Of a DNA stretch of 64,000 nt, positions 25,453 through 36,097 are shown piece by piece; the stretch's first letter is position 1; every line of letters begins with the position of its first letter. The translations under genes and the position numbers were made by a program. The notes beneath the pieces were generated by a model. That model worked only from the letters and a program-made list of their open reading frames with translations. It was not told where the DNA came from and did no database searches. Source of the stretch: Anaerobacillus arseniciselenatis (GTDB lineage Bacteria; Bacillota; Bacilli; Bacillales; Anaerobacillaceae); assembly GCF_001865995.1 (NCBI RefSeq), contig NZ_MLQQ01000001.1:186001-250000 (forward strand). The letters run 5' to 3'.

Positions 25453-27015
25453 TTAATCATCGAAACCTTGAATCTCTACCCCATAAAACTTGCCGCCACG
25501 TGTTCCTACGATGATCATATTTTCATAAACAGCCGGTGTCGCTTCGATATTCGCTCCTAGGTTCACTGTATCAATGATCGTCCCACTCCTCGCCTCAAGT
25601 AAGTGCAGATTCCCTATCGAATCTCCTTGAACTAAAAAAGCTTTTCCGTCCTCATCGTAAACATCTACCGGAGAAGACCAGGCATAATGAGGCATCTCCC
25701 AACGCCACACCTCTTCGCCAGTTTGTTTGTTCAAAGCAACCATTAAGCCTGCATAACGTTGCTTATACCTAGCAACTGTAAAAATAACGAGATCATCGAT
25801 ACTTTTTTTCCCTAACACCGGTGTAGCCAACACACCACCAACAACTCCCGGATAATAAAAAGCTGTATACTCTTTATGCCAAATGATTTCTCCTGTTAAT
25901 CCATCTATTTTTCTTATATGAGCATTACCATCTCGCCCAATATTATCTACTTCTGTTCCTGTATATAAATATGGATGCTCATCGACTACCTCAATAACAA
26001 TGGTTGAATCTGTATCATCTAACGGAGGTAGTGCAAAAAAAGGTTCCATCGTCATTAAATCGATACCTTGAATACTTCCACCGTTATCAGCAAAATAAGC
26101 TAAATTTGCATAAGCCGCCACAGAATTTTCTATTCCTTGATAGAAATTTCCTTGCACTTGATAACGATATTTAATCGGTTTCGGAGTAACATTGATCTTC
26201 GCTTCTTCAACGTTAAATTCCGTATTAAGTTTAAGCTTATAAAACAGCCCATTTTCTCCTCCTACCACAAGTGTATCGGTCAGCCGATTAATTAACGGAG
26301 AACTATCAAATGCTCCCCAATTACGATAAGCAAAAGGATCATTGCCGTTTAAGAAATAAAGCTTGGATTGGTCAATTAAACTAAATATTCGATGACCGAA
26401 TTTTGCGTTTTGCGGAACACCGTCTCCTACATATAATAACGGATAACCTCTTGGATCAATCGATACACTCCCTTTAACCGGATTTCCGATATAAATCGGC
26501 TCCCGAGTTTTTTCCCCACTGTTCAAATCTAAAAAATATACCCGACCATCTAATGATCCATATATGACTTCAACAAAGTCATCCTTAACTTTAAATTCAT
26601 CTTTAAGATTCATCATTCCACGAACCTGTTGATCCCACTTAATAATGCTCGGCTGTCCGGTCCATCCGGCACCGCCACCCCACCTTTGACTAAACCCTGT
26701 TGAAAAACTCCACTGCGAGTTCAACTGATAATTATCGGCGATAGGAATGGCACCGAATGATGGCCCATCCCTTAAATGGTTACCACGAAACGTTAAAACC
26801 CCTTCCATTTCCGTGTAAACCTCAGGAAACGACTGTTTTTCATCAGCCAAATACCGATCAACAATTTCATCATTTTCAAATAAATCACCGCTTACTAACG
26901 ACAAATCATTTTCTTCAACTTCAACAAGCCTTTGAAATGACGGTGAAATTTTTAAAAATTCCACGTCCGAAGCATCGTTAGCTACTTGCTTCCGCTCTAT
27001 AATTGACACATCCAC
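25453..27015 (-). CDS. PQQ-like beta-propeller protein, signal peptide in another frame
   Basis: 520 residues from a GTG at 27015. Repeats of the PQQ/propeller type run through the whole protein: VIYGSLDGRVYFLDLNSGEKT, PYLYTGTEVD...HIRKIDGLTGEIIWH, MVALNKQTGEEVWRWE, LHLLEARSGTIIDTV and GTRGGKFYGVEI. Such proteins are extracytoplasmic scaffolds or quinoprotein-like. There is no signal peptide and no ribosome-binding site at this GTG; a lipoprotein signal sequence occurs just upstream in another frame (27041-27109), so the gene appears frameshifted. Whether it is expressed as an intact lipoprotein is uncertain. Confidence 0.75.
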   Translation of the reverse strand: MDVSIIERKQVANDASDVEFLKISPSFQRLVEVEENDLSLVSGDLFENDEIVDRYLADEKQSFPEVYTEMEGVLTFRGNHLRDGPSFGAIPIADNYQLNSQWSFSTGFSQRWGGGAGWTGQPSIIKWDQQVRGMMNLKDEFKVKDDFVEVIYGSLDGRVYFLDLNSGEKTREPIYIGNPVKGSVSIDPRGYPLLYVGDGVPQNAKFGHRIFSLIDQSKLYFLNGNDPFAYRNWGAFDSSPLINRLTDTLVVGGENGLFYKLKLNTEFNVEEAKINVTPKPIKYRYQVQGNFYQGIENSVAAYANLAYFADNGGSIQGIDLMTMEPFFALPPLDDTDSTIVIEVVDEHPYLYTGTEVDNIGRDGNAHIRKIDGLTGEIIWHKEYTAFYYPGVVGGVLATPVLGKKSIDDLVIFTVARYKQRYAGLMVALNKQTGEEVWRWEMPHYAWSSPVDVYDEDGKAFLVQGDSIGNLHLLEARSGTIIDTVNLGANIEATPAVYENMIIVGTRGGKFYGVEIQGFDD

Positions 27016-27040
27016 TATTTTTTTACCACTATTTGAACTT

Positions 27041-27109
27041 TCATTCGTTACACCCAGCCAAAAGAAGTGTGAAACACATTGTTGTTTTTACTAAGGCTTT
27101 CGTATTCAC
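27041..27109 (-). pseudogene. Detached lipoprotein signal peptide of the beta-propeller gene
   Basis: From GTG 27109, preceded by GGTGG, the frame reads MNTKALVKTTMCFTLLLAGC-N-E and stops at TGA 27041-27043. That is a complete lipoprotein signal with lipobox LLAGC. The Ser/Asn linker that should follow (NESSNSGKK) is in the next frame and leads straight into the propeller at 25453-27015. Removing one base near the TGA would join them. Confidence 0.7.
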
Positions 27110-27255
27110 TTTTCCACCACACCATCCAGTATATTTTCTATGTCACCTTCTATATGTATGGCGTGACCTTAGAAAAAATCATTGGTTGATGAAGATTCTT
27201 CTTACTATAAAAAGATTTACTCTATTGAATTAAATTACTTAATCCTTATTTAAAC

Positions 27256-27318
27256 GCCACTAGGACACTACATCTAGTTGAGCTTAATTAATCTCAACTA
27301 GTATAGCGTCCCAGTGGC
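27256..27318. repeat. Hairpin related to family A
   Basis: GCCACTAGGAC / GTCCCAGTGGC and CTAGTTGAG / CTCAACTAG form a long fold-back, followed at 27329 by GATTATGAAATTC, the right arm of family A. It lies between the propeller gene and the zinc-ribbon gene. Confidence 0.6.
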
Positions 27319-27343
27319 TAGTTTTTGTGATTATGAAATTCAC

Positions 27344-27538
27344 TCAATTAGCATTCAAAAATTGATAATCAACGTTCCACTTTTTACAACCGTTCCAATT
27401 AAATACTTGTTGTTGGGTGTAGGCACAATTAGAACATAACGCACGCTCACAATACGGGCATTCTTTCCAACTAACTTTCATTTGCCTTGCTACTCCTTTA
27501 TCCGCCTTTCCGCAATCAACACAACGTTTTACCGCCAT
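27344..27538 (-). CDS. Small zinc-ribbon-like protein
   Basis: 64 residues with three CxxC pairs: CVDCGK (Cys6, Cys9), CPYCER (27, 30) and CSNCAY (35, 38), a pattern for one or two zinc ions. No other domain. GGGGGGAG ribosome-binding site before the ATG makes it a real gene despite its size. It ends at the family A-like arm. The function is unknown; similar ribbons mediate nucleic-acid or protein contacts. Confidence 0.65.
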   Translation of the reverse strand: MAVKRCVDCGKADKGVARQMKVSWKECPYCERALCSNCAYTQQQVFNWNGCKKWNVDYQFLNAN

Positions 27539-27758
27539 AGCTACTCCCCCCTTATTAAAAAATATGAGCGAATTTAAATCGTTATGTTAATTGCTACTCG
27601 GCATTTATTTTAATCCCAACCCCTAAATGTTATAAAAAAATGAAAACGCTAACAAAATCATTGACACGATAATTACATGCATGTTATATTATATTATTTT
27701 GCATTTTTCAATTACAATGGTATACTTAATAGGTAACATTAACTCTGGAGGTGGAATT

Positions 27759-28241
27759 ATGTATCAAGTTGGAGACAAAATTTTTTACCCAATGCATGGT
27801 GCAGGCGTTATCGAAGCGATTGAAGAAAAGGAAATCTTAGGGGAGAAACAACTGTACTACATCATGAATCTATCTCTTGGGAAAATACAGGTTATGATTC
27901 CTACTCAAAAAACAAGTAATTTAGGAATTAGAGACATAGTTCAACCAACCATTATGGAAAACGTTTTATCAATATTTACTAGTGAAGACGAAACAGAAGC
28001 AACGGTACATCCGAATCAGCGCTACCGTAACAATATGGATAAAATGAAAACAGGTGATATATTTGAAGGGGCAAAAATAATTCGCGAATTAACAAAAAGT
28101 AGTAAAAAGAAGCCTCTTGGTACTAGTGACAAAACGTTATTAAACAACGCTAGAAAAATTTTAATCAGTGAACTTGTCCTAGTCAATGATTTGAAACATG
28201 ACGAAGCTACTGACTATTTAAATACAATTATAAATCAATAA
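27759..28241 (+). CDS. CarD-family transcriptional regulator
   Basis: 160 residues. The N-terminal CarD/RID Tudor-like domain reads YQVGDKIFYPMHGAGVIEAIEEKEILGEKQLYYIM, and binds the RNA polymerase beta subunit in the family. The C-terminal helical part (about 85-160) ends in KILISELVLVNDLKHDEATDYLN, the CarD DNA-contact helices. It modulates open-complex stability at promoters. Start fixed by TGGAGGTGG before ATG 27759; earlier in-frame codons have no ribosome-binding site. Followed by a terminator at 28339. Confidence 0.88.
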   Translation: MYQVGDKIFYPMHGAGVIEAIEEKEILGEKQLYYIMNLSLGKIQVMIPTQKTSNLGIRDIVQPTIMENVLSIFTSEDETEATVHPNQRYRNNMDKMKTGDIFEGAKIIRELTKSSKKKPLGTSDKTLLNNARKILISELVLVNDLKHDEATDYLNTIINQ

Positions 28242-28338
28242 AAGCAACTTAAATAAAAAGAGATGCCTCATCAATTAAGCATCATCATCTAACATAAACG
28301 ACACACTCGCCACCACAATTCAACTAACCAACCAAAAA

Positions 28339-28371
28339 GGCTGCAGCCCCCTCAAGGCTGCAGTCTTTTTT
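28339..28371 (+). terminator. Rho-independent terminator of the carD gene
   Basis: GGCTGCAGCC pairs with GGCTGCAGTC (one G-T wobble), loop CCCTCAA, followed by T6. Confidence 0.75.
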
Positions 28372-28399
28372 ACGATGATTTAATTCTTCCACTACTTAA

Positions 28400-29305
28400 T
28401 TAGCTACTAAAGCCCCCTAGTCTAGCAAAAAACTTCGAAAGAAATTCATAAAACAGCTGCTCTGTCGGTAATAAGTCGCGCTCTTTTGGAATGATTACTC
28501 CGACCGACCTTGTAACTTGCGGCTGATCAATAGGTACTTTGATTGTTGCTCTTGGGAGGTTATCAATTAACGTAACTTCCGGAATAAGAGTCACTCCTAA
28601 CCCCGCTGAAACCAATCCTTTGATCGCGTCAATATCATTTCCTTCAAATGAAACAATTGGCTCAAACCCCAAACGTTTACATGCATTCACGACGATTTCT
28701 CTTAAAATAAAACCGTTAGGAAACAATACAAATTGGTCGTCTCGTAACTGATTAAGATTAATAGTAGAAAAGTCCGCTAATTCATGGTTTAAAGGTAACA
28801 ATGCCACTAGCTTTTCTTCAAATAACACTTTCGCTTTCACTTTCTTCTCTTCTTTCGGAACTGGACCTAAAACCGCTAAGTCTATCTCACCGCTTATGAC
28901 CGCATCGATTAAATAACGATACGTCCCTTGGATTAATTTAAACTTCACTTGAGGATACTCATCGCGAAATGCTGAAATTGCAGTTGGTAATGTATAGTTC
29001 GCCATACTACTAGGGAATCCTATTCGTATCGTCCCTTTTTCTGGATCTAAGTATTCTTCAACTTCACGTTTCGCACTATCGATGACGTTCATCGCTTCTT
29101 TCATTTGTTCTAAAAACATTCTGCCGATCGGAGTTAATTTTACATTTCGTCCTTCGCGAATAAAAAGCTCGACACCTAGCTCTGCTTCTAAGTTAAAAAT
29201 TTGCCGACTAACAGCAGACTGAGCGACATGGAGCGCATGTGCTGCATCTGTAACATGCTCTCTTTTCGCTACTTCAATGAAATATTGTATTTGTCTTAAT
29301 TCCAT
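28400..29305 (-). CDS. gltC: LysR-family regulator GltC
   Basis: 301 residues. The N-terminal winged HTH (MELRQIQYFIEVAKREHVTDAAHALHVAQSAVSRQIFNLE) and the regulatory domain (RIGFPSSMANYTLPTAISAF, FVLFPNGFILREI, DAIKGLVSAGLGVTLIPE) follow B. subtilis GltC almost domain by domain. GltC there activates gltAB (glutamate synthase) in response to 2-oxoglutarate/glutamate. Here it is divergent from gdhA, which suggests control of the glutamate dehydrogenase gene. AGAGGA gives ATG 29305. No clear GltC box was found in the shared 340-bp region, which holds a family A element. Confidence 0.88.
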   Translation of the reverse strand: MELRQIQYFIEVAKREHVTDAAHALHVAQSAVSRQIFNLEAELGVELFIREGRNVKLTPIGRMFLEQMKEAMNVIDSAKREVEEYLDPEKGTIRIGFPSSMANYTLPTAISAFRDEYPQVKFKLIQGTYRYLIDAVISGEIDLAVLGPVPKEEKKVKAKVLFEEKLVALLPLNHELADFSTINLNQLRDDQFVLFPNGFILREIVVNACKRLGFEPIVSFEGNDIDAIKGLVSAGLGVTLIPEVTLIDNLPRATIKVPIDQPQVTRSVGVIIPKERDLLPTEQLFYEFLSKFFARLGGFSS

Positions 29306-29469
29306 GAAAATCATCCTCTTTTTCGTTTCATCTAATTGCGGCATTGATTTTATCTCAAATACATATTGTTCTAGATCATTCTAAAATTATAAAATAAGAT
29401 TGTGGAAAACGTCACATAATCTGACAAAGAGACTGGGGAAATTTTTACGAATTTTAAATTTAATTGAGT

Positions 29470-29581
29470 GAATTTCATAAATTATCTAAAATGAGCCCGA
29501 TCAAACTCTAAGTAGTTGCGAGCGTTTTAACGCAACTACTTAGAGATACTTACTGGCGATAATATTGAATTATGAAATTCA
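29470..29581. repeat. Family A nested-palindrome element, copy 4
   Basis: Outer arms GAATTTCATAAATT / AATTATGAAATTC; central CTAAGTAGTTGCG / CGCAACTACTTAG perfect 13-bp stem. It lies between gltC and gdhA, 63 bases from the gdhA start. Confidence 0.85.
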
Positions 29582-29626
29582 TAAAATTCGTTAATTAATT
29601 CTATAATACCAAATTTTAATGAATAA

Positions 29627-31027
<1,401 letters not shown>

Positions 31028-31046
31028 TTAAAACATAATTGAAGTA

Positions 31047-31180
31047 GAAAGAGGTTGGGACAAAAGTGTCTGACACCACGCGGATCGTACTAAATATAGA
31101 CAAGAAAGATTAATCGAATGTCTATATTTGGTGCCTAGCGGTGTCTGACACTTTATTTTGTCCCAACCTCTTTCTTTTTT
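31047..31180. repeat. Family B hairpin, copy 3 (terminator of gdhA)
   Basis: Outer arms GAAAGAGGTTGGGACAAAA / TTTTGTCCCAACCTCTTTC, then AGTGTCTGACACC / GGTGTCTGACACT, then AATATAGACA / TGTCTATATT, followed by T6. It lies between convergent gdhA and the YebE-like gene. Confidence 0.88.
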
Positions 31181-31249
31181 AGAAAATCATTACCTTATTA
31201 AGTTGGCTTCATTGTGTATCACGATCCATATGGATTAAAAGCCACTTTT

Positions 31250-31813
31250 CTACGGCTTAAATTGAAAAGTTTCCTTCGTCTTTTCTAAAAATAATTCTCT
31301 TCTATTTTTTAATGACTTTGTTATGTAACCACCTTCAAACTTTCTCGGCTCATAAGAAACAACAAACGCTGTTGGTTCATATTTATAAATAATTTTGTAA
31401 AATTCGTTTTCCCGGTCCCTTCTTGCTGTACAATACAATAAATAACGTACAGAATTCATACCTTTTACTTCGTTTGTCGAAACACTAAATCCCACATCAC
31501 GAAGTTTATTCAATAAATCATCATTGTACCTTTCAACATTCGCTTCGACCGTCACATAGCCAATCGCTAGTTTTTCTTCTAAAGTACCACCTAAATAAAC
31601 CCCGGTACCAAAACCAGCTGCATAAGCAATTATGTTCATATAGTTTGATAAATCACTAAAAACTAACCCTATCGCAAACACATAGATAAACCCTTCAAGC
31701 ATCCCAATACCACAAGCTTGCTTTTTCATACCTTTCACTACTAATATTGTGCGCATCGTTAAAATCGGAACGAGTAACAGTTGTGCAAAGAAAATCATCA
31801 TCGGTTGTAACAT
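31250..31813 (-). CDS. YebE-like membrane protein (DUF2179/DUF5698)
   Basis: 187 residues. Three N-terminal transmembrane helices with [31 protein letters not shown] (DUF5698), then a cytosolic DUF2179 domain ([45 protein letters not shown]). This is the UPF0316/YebE family, function unknown; DUF2179 has a ferredoxin-like regulatory fold that binds nucleotides in some relatives. AAGAGGTGAC ribosome-binding site. Confidence 0.88.
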   Translation of the reverse strand: MLQPMMIFFAQLLLVPILTMRTILVVKGMKKQACGIGMLEGFIYVFAIGLVFSDLSNYMNIIAYAAGFGTGVYLGGTLEEKLAIGYVTVEANVERYNDDLLNKLRDVGFSVSTNEVKGMNSVRYLLYCTARRDRENEFYKIIYKYEPTAFVVSYEPRKFEGGYITKSLKNRRELFLEKTKETFQFKP

Positions 31814-31951
31814 TCTGTCACCTCTTACATTTATTTCATGCTCATTATAGCAAAAGAAGAGCTAGTCTCAAAACGCCGTTCAAAAATAGCTATACGAAAG
31901 CACATTAGCAATCGTAATATTTAACAGCGTAGAACTAGCCCAATATATTTA

Positions 31952-32578
31952 TTATCTAGATTTAATAAACATTTGTACCCAAGCTCCGTGATAGAAACCT
32001 ACACCAATGGCATCATATTGATCATTTAATATGTTTTGTCGATGACCTGGCGAGTTCATCCATGAGTTCATAACTGCTTCAGGTGAATTTTGTCCTTTGG
32101 CAATATTTTCCCCAGCCGTTTGATAACTTATACCATAAGTTCTTAACATGTCAAACGGTGAACCGTAGTTAGGACTGTTATGTGAAAAATAATTTGAGTT
32201 GATCATATCCTCAGCTTTTTTATGTGCTACATTTTTCAAGTCAGCCCTATGTGTAAGTGGACTTAAACCGTTCTGTCGTCGTTGTTGATTGACTAATGTA
32301 ACAACTTGATCTTCAAAAGTACTTGAATGTTCTGCAGATTCCTTTAAGCGGATAACTTCACCGACATGCATATTTGTCGGTTCAATTTCCGGATTGAGCC
32401 TCATCAACTCACGGTAATCAAGACCGTAACGCTTAGCAATAAACCAAAAAGAATCACCTGGTGAGACTTTATAATGTTCAAACGGTGGTTCATTGAAAAA
32501 CTGTATATCTTGAGCATTTGATACGATCGGTAGACAAAACGTAAAAATCATTGTTGCTAAAATTATTCTTTTGATCAT
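31952..32578 (-). CDS. Secreted LysM plus CAP (SCP/PR1) domain protein
   Basis: 208 residues. Sec signal peptide (ILATMIFTFCLPIVSNA), one LysM at about 34-80 (YKVSPGDSFWFIAKRYGLDYRELMRLNP), and a C-terminal CAP domain (LVNQQRRQNGLSPLTHRADL, HNSPNYGSPFDML, AGENIAKGQNSPEAVMNSWMNSPGHRQNIL). This is the layout of B. subtilis YkwD-like and SafA-type proteins that sit in the wall or spore coat. GGAGG selects ATG 32578. Single gene. The function of CAP domains in Bacillus is not established. Confidence 0.88.
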   Translation of the reverse strand: MIKRIILATMIFTFCLPIVSNAQDIQFFNEPPFEHYKVSPGDSFWFIAKRYGLDYRELMRLNPEIEPTNMHVGEVIRLKESAEHSSTFEDQVVTLVNQQRRQNGLSPLTHRADLKNVAHKKAEDMINSNYFSHNSPNYGSPFDMLRTYGISYQTAGENIAKGQNSPEAVMNSWMNSPGHRQNILNDQYDAIGVGFYHGAWVQMFIKSR

Positions 32579-32771
32579 AAGAAAATCCTCCATCTATATT
32601 TTTTAGGTATATACCCTAGTATTCATAGTGTGGATTCTCATTTTGTTTCTATGTGTAGAAATAATATACAAATTAATATTGAAAGTGCACGTCACCGTCT
32701 AATATTGTAAAGGCGGATGATTTCCTTCTTTGAGCATTACGTATGCAGCTTTTTTATTTTCCTGATACAAT

Positions 32772-32882
32772 GAATTTCATAATTCATTATTCTCACCACT
32801 AAGATCAATATATAGTTGCGTCAAAACCATTCGCAAACTATATATTGCGTGATGTGGCTCATTTTTGGTAATTATGAAATTC
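32772..32882. repeat. Family A nested-palindrome element, copy 5
   Basis: GAATTTCATAATT / AATTATGAAATTC arms; central AATATATAGTTGCG / CGCAAACTATATATT. Almost identical to copies 3 and 8. It ends 39 bases before the glycosyltransferase start. Confidence 0.88.
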
Positions 32883-32920
32883 ACTGGATAAAATAAAGAA
32901 AACTTATGGGGGGATTATTA

Positions 32921-34075
32921 ATGTTTACCCTTGCAATTATTACATGCCTTTTTTGGCTTTTTGTCCTTGTCGACGCTACTCTAGGGATGAGAAGACTCCC
33001 AATGCTGCAAAAAGTAGTCGAAGACGATGTACTTATAAAAAAAGGGCCATTAATATCAATCATCGTGGCGGCTAAAAATGAAGAAACAGATATTGAAGCA
33101 AGCCTTCGTTCTCAACTTAAACAAACTTATAAAAATATTGAATGGATCGTAGTAAACGACCGTTCTACGGATAAAACAGGGGCAATCATTGATAACTTAG
33201 CCAAAGAGGATGACCGAATCACACCCGTTCATATTAAAGACTTACCAGACGCTTGGTTAGGAAAAAATCACGCCCTCTATACAGGGTATCGAAAAGCTAA
33301 AGGCGACTATTTGTTATTTACGGATGGAGATATTTATTTTCATAAAGATGTAATCGCGAAATCATTAACGTTTTTTCAGAACAATAAAATCGATCATTTA
33401 ACATTAACTCCAAATATGAACGTCACTTCATTTTGGACGAAAGCGTTTGTGACCTTTTTTCTGTTTGGATTTTCGTATTTTAAACGTCCGTGGAAAGCAA
33501 ATGATGATAAAAGTAAAGTCGCTATTGGGATCGGCGCTTTTAACCTTTTATCTCGTGAGGCTTATGAAGCAATCGGAACGCATAGAAAAATTGCGATGCG
33601 CCCTGACGACGATCTAATGCTTGGAGTAACGATTAAACAAAACGGTAGAAAACAACGAGTTGCCAATGCGATACCGTACTTAGAGGTAGCATGGTACCGT
33701 TCGTTAAAAGAGGCGATAATCGGATTAGAAAAAAACACGTTCGCTGGGCTTTTTTATAGTTATTTCATGGTGTTATTTTCCATTAGCGGGATATTTATTT
33801 CTCAAATTTGGCCATTTGTAGCGCTGTTTGTGACTGAAGGTGCGACACGTTTCTTGTACGGCGTCGTAATATTATTACTATTTTTCGTTTACCAGCAAAC
33901 GGCAAACGTTATGGCAAAAGGAGCGCTTAAATATTTTGTCGTGTTTCCAATTTCATCGTTGATTTTTATGTATTGTATAGCTCGCGCGACAATATTAACG
34001 ACAATACGAGGTGGAATCGTCTGGCGCGGTACTTTTTATCCATTACACCAACTAAAAAAAGACCTTCACAAATAG
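32921..34075 (+). CDS. Family 2 membrane glycosyltransferase
   Basis: 384 residues. An N-terminal membrane helix is followed by a GT-A catalytic domain: ISIIVAAKNEETDIEASLRSQL, WIVVNDRSTDKTG (Asp pair), DYLLFTDGDIYF (DxD metal site), and RPDDDLMLG with the acceptor Asp. Three to four C-terminal membrane helices follow. The layout resembles CrtQ-like and hopene/carotenoid glucosyltransferases and other lipid-linked GT2 enzymes. Acceptor unknown. GGGGGGAT places the start at ATG 32921. Single gene. Confidence 0.82.
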   Translation: MFTLAIITCLFWLFVLVDATLGMRRLPMLQKVVEDDVLIKKGPLISIIVAAKNEETDIEASLRSQLKQTYKNIEWIVVNDRSTDKTGAIIDNLAKEDDRITPVHIKDLPDAWLGKNHALYTGYRKAKGDYLLFTDGDIYFHKDVIAKSLTFFQNNKIDHLTLTPNMNVTSFWTKAFVTFFLFGFSYFKRPWKANDDKSKVAIGIGAFNLLSREAYEAIGTHRKIAMRPDDDLMLGVTIKQNGRKQRVANAIPYLEVAWYRSLKEAIIGLEKNTFAGLFYSYFMVLFSISGIFISQIWPFVALFVTEGATRFLYGVVILLLFFVYQQTANVMAKGALKYFVVFPISSLIFMYCIARATILTTIRGGIVWRGTFYPLHQLKKDLHK

Positions 34076-34153
34076 TCAACTAGTTCTGTTTTGAGGGATA
34101 CCTCATATTAAACCGCTCTTTACTTTATTGCACTACTTATTTTATATCTATTC

Positions 34154-34777
34154 TTACTCTAAAAGATCCGCAAATAACTTTTGTCTTTGCGAAAAGTTAT
34201 GTTGTTTTGTCAATTCTAAAAAAGTCGGATCAAGTAGCTGTTGAAAAATTCGTCTTCGTTTTTCTCTATCTTCTATTTGTTCAAGAACTTTTAGCCGACA
34301 TTGCGATAAAAACTCTACGTATTCCTCATACGAAGAATCAAATTGCGTGGCCAGTTCTTTCGCAATTTTTTTAGATAGGCCAGGACTTGCTCCTGATGTT
34401 GAAACTGATAGCATCAATTTCCCTCTATGTAAGGTCGACGGGACTATAAAATTACTACGAGTAGGATCATCAACGAGATTCACTAATTGATGGTCCTGAC
34501 AACAATTATATACTTCACAATTAACTTGTTTGCAATTCGTTGCGGCAATGACGAGAAAAGCCTCACCTATATCCCCTTTAGAAAATTTCCCTCGTTTCCA
34601 TTTAACTAACCCTTCTTCCACTACCTCAACAATCTTTTCTGTGACTTCAGGGCTAACAACTGTAATAACTGCACCTGTTTCCAAAAGGTTAAGAAGCTTC
34701 CGCTCAGCTACTTTCCCGCCACCGATAATAGCAACTTTCTTATTTAATAAATTTAAATTTATAGGATAGTGTTTCAT
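34154..34777 (-). CDS. Precorrin-2 dehydrogenase / sirohydrochlorin ferrochelatase-type protein
   Basis: 207 residues. NAD(P) Rossmann motif VAIIGGGKVAERKLLNLLETGA, then LVIAATNCKQVNCEVY and NLVDDPTRSNFIVPSTLHRG with the catalytic Asp, and SVSTSGASPGLSKKIAKEL. This is the SirC/YlnF/Met8 N-terminal family that oxidises precorrin-2 to sirohydrochlorin for siroheme, needed by nitrite and sulfite reductases. Stands alone; the HemD-like gene lies at 10265. Confidence in family high, in single function moderate. Confidence 0.88.
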   Translation of the reverse strand: MKHYPINLNLLNKKVAIIGGGKVAERKLLNLLETGAVITVVSPEVTEKIVEVVEEGLVKWKRGKFSKGDIGEAFLVIAATNCKQVNCEVYNCCQDHQLVNLVDDPTRSNFIVPSTLHRGKLMLSVSTSGASPGLSKKIAKELATQFDSSYEEYVEFLSQCRLKVLEQIEDREKRRRIFQQLLDPTFLELTKQHNFSQRQKLFADLLE

Positions 34778-34916
34778 AAAAAATCTCCTTATTACAGCGG
34801 GGGTGCCGCTAGCACATTAGAATAATTGGATTGAGCAACCATATCAATCGGTATGAATTAAAAAAATTTTGTCATTGCCATTAATGCACTCGTCATTAAT
34901 CTTTCCCTAACTGAAT

Positions 34917-35026
34917 GAATTTCATAATTACCTACATTAAGCCATATCAAACTATATGTAGTTGCGGGCAGTTTAATGCAACTACATATAGATACTTAAT
35001 GGCGATAATATTGAATTATGAAATTC
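34917..35026. repeat. Family A nested-palindrome element, copy 6
   Basis: GAATTTCATAATT / AATTATGAAATTC arms; central TATATGTAGTTGCG / GCAACTACATATA. It touches the stop codon region of the P1 peptidase gene. Confidence 0.85.
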
Positions 35027-35032
35027 ATTAAA

Positions 35033-36097
35033 CTACTTTTTAAAAATATGATAAGGCATCTCTTCAACGACACGGCCGTTACGCCCGTCTGTCGTTGTTG
35101 CTTTCGTTAACGAGTTTAAAATTGCTTCTTCAGTCACTTCAGCCGTTGCTTGAAAAAGCTGATTCATTAACGCAGTGTCCTCTCTCAAGTGTGATTTTGA
35201 TTCGCAAACCTTTTCAGTAACATGTTCAGAAGTCATCGCTGTAGAAAAAGCAATCGCTATATCTCCACTACCGTGACTTGCATGCCCCCCTGCTCTACCT
35301 AAGCCCATCGCCGTTCGTTTAGCAACTCTTTTTAATTGTCGCTCACTTAAAGGGGCGTCTGTTGCAATAATCATCATAATCGAACCGTCAGTTGTATAGT
35401 CAGGTTCTGGGATTTCAGCTTTCCCCTCTTCTATTATATATTGCCAACCGCGAAAGTCCTCTCGCTTTCCAAAGTTCGATAACACTAAACACCCTACCAT
35501 AAAGGCTTCATTTTCATCTTTTACAATACGTGAAGAGCTGCCAATGCCCCCTTTATAACCGAAACAAACCATACCTGTTCCAGCACCAACAGCACCTTCT
35601 TCAATAGCCTCACGACTCGCACCTTCAATCGCTTCAATCGCATGCTCACGCTTAACAGGTAGTTGTCTAATCGAATTTAAATAGCTATCATTACATTCAC
35701 CAACAACAATGTTAATCGTCCCTGTTGTGTCACCAATTTCTGGAGTTTTCTCAAGCATATGTAGTAACGTTCCTTCAGTAACTGCAGGAACACCAAACGT
35801 ATTCGTTAACATAATCGGAGATTCGATTTGACCTAACTCATCGAGTTGAACGAGACCCGTTGTTTTTCCAAAGCCATTAATGACAAAACTTGCAGCAGGC
35901 ACTTTTTGACGAAATAAATTACCCCCATGTGGTAATATTGCCGTAACACCAGTACGGACCGCCTCAACTTTTCCCCCCTCTTCTTTCAATGTCACATGCC
36001 CGACACGAACATCACCAACGTCAGTAATACAGTTTTTTTCTCCAGTTGGCAATTTTCCAATTTTCACGCCTAGATCTCTAAGCTTTTGCCGCTTCAT
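35033..36097 (-). CDS. P1-family (DmpA-type) aminopeptidase
   Basis: 354 residues. It shows the DmpA/BapA N-terminal-nucleophile fold: NCITDVGDVRVGHVTL, TGVTAILPHGGNLF, INGFGKTTGLVQLDELG, GAGTGMVCFGYKGGIGSSSR. The precursor is expected to self-cleave before the nucleophile Ser in LVLSNFGKRED (about residue 209), giving two chains. Such enzymes cleave beta-peptides or N-terminal residues. Overlaps the 3' end of the upstream GNAT gene by 20 bases, so the two are cotranscribed. Specificity unknown. Confidence 0.85.
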   Translation of the reverse strand: MKRQKLRDLGVKIGKLPTGEKNCITDVGDVRVGHVTLKEEGGKVEAVRTGVTAILPHGGNLFRQKVPAASFVINGFGKTTGLVQLDELGQIESPIMLTNTFGVPAVTEGTLLHMLEKTPEIGDTTGTINIVVGECNDSYLNSIRQLPVKREHAIEAIEGASREAIEEGAVGAGTGMVCFGYKGGIGSSSRIVKDENEAFMVGCLVLSNFGKREDFRGWQYIIEEGKAEIPEPDYTTDGSIMMIIATDAPLSERQLKRVAKRTAMGLGRAGGHASHGSGDIAIAFSTAMTSEHVTEKVCESKSHLREDTALMNQLFQATAEVTEEAILNSLTKATTTDGRNGRVVEEMPYHIFKK

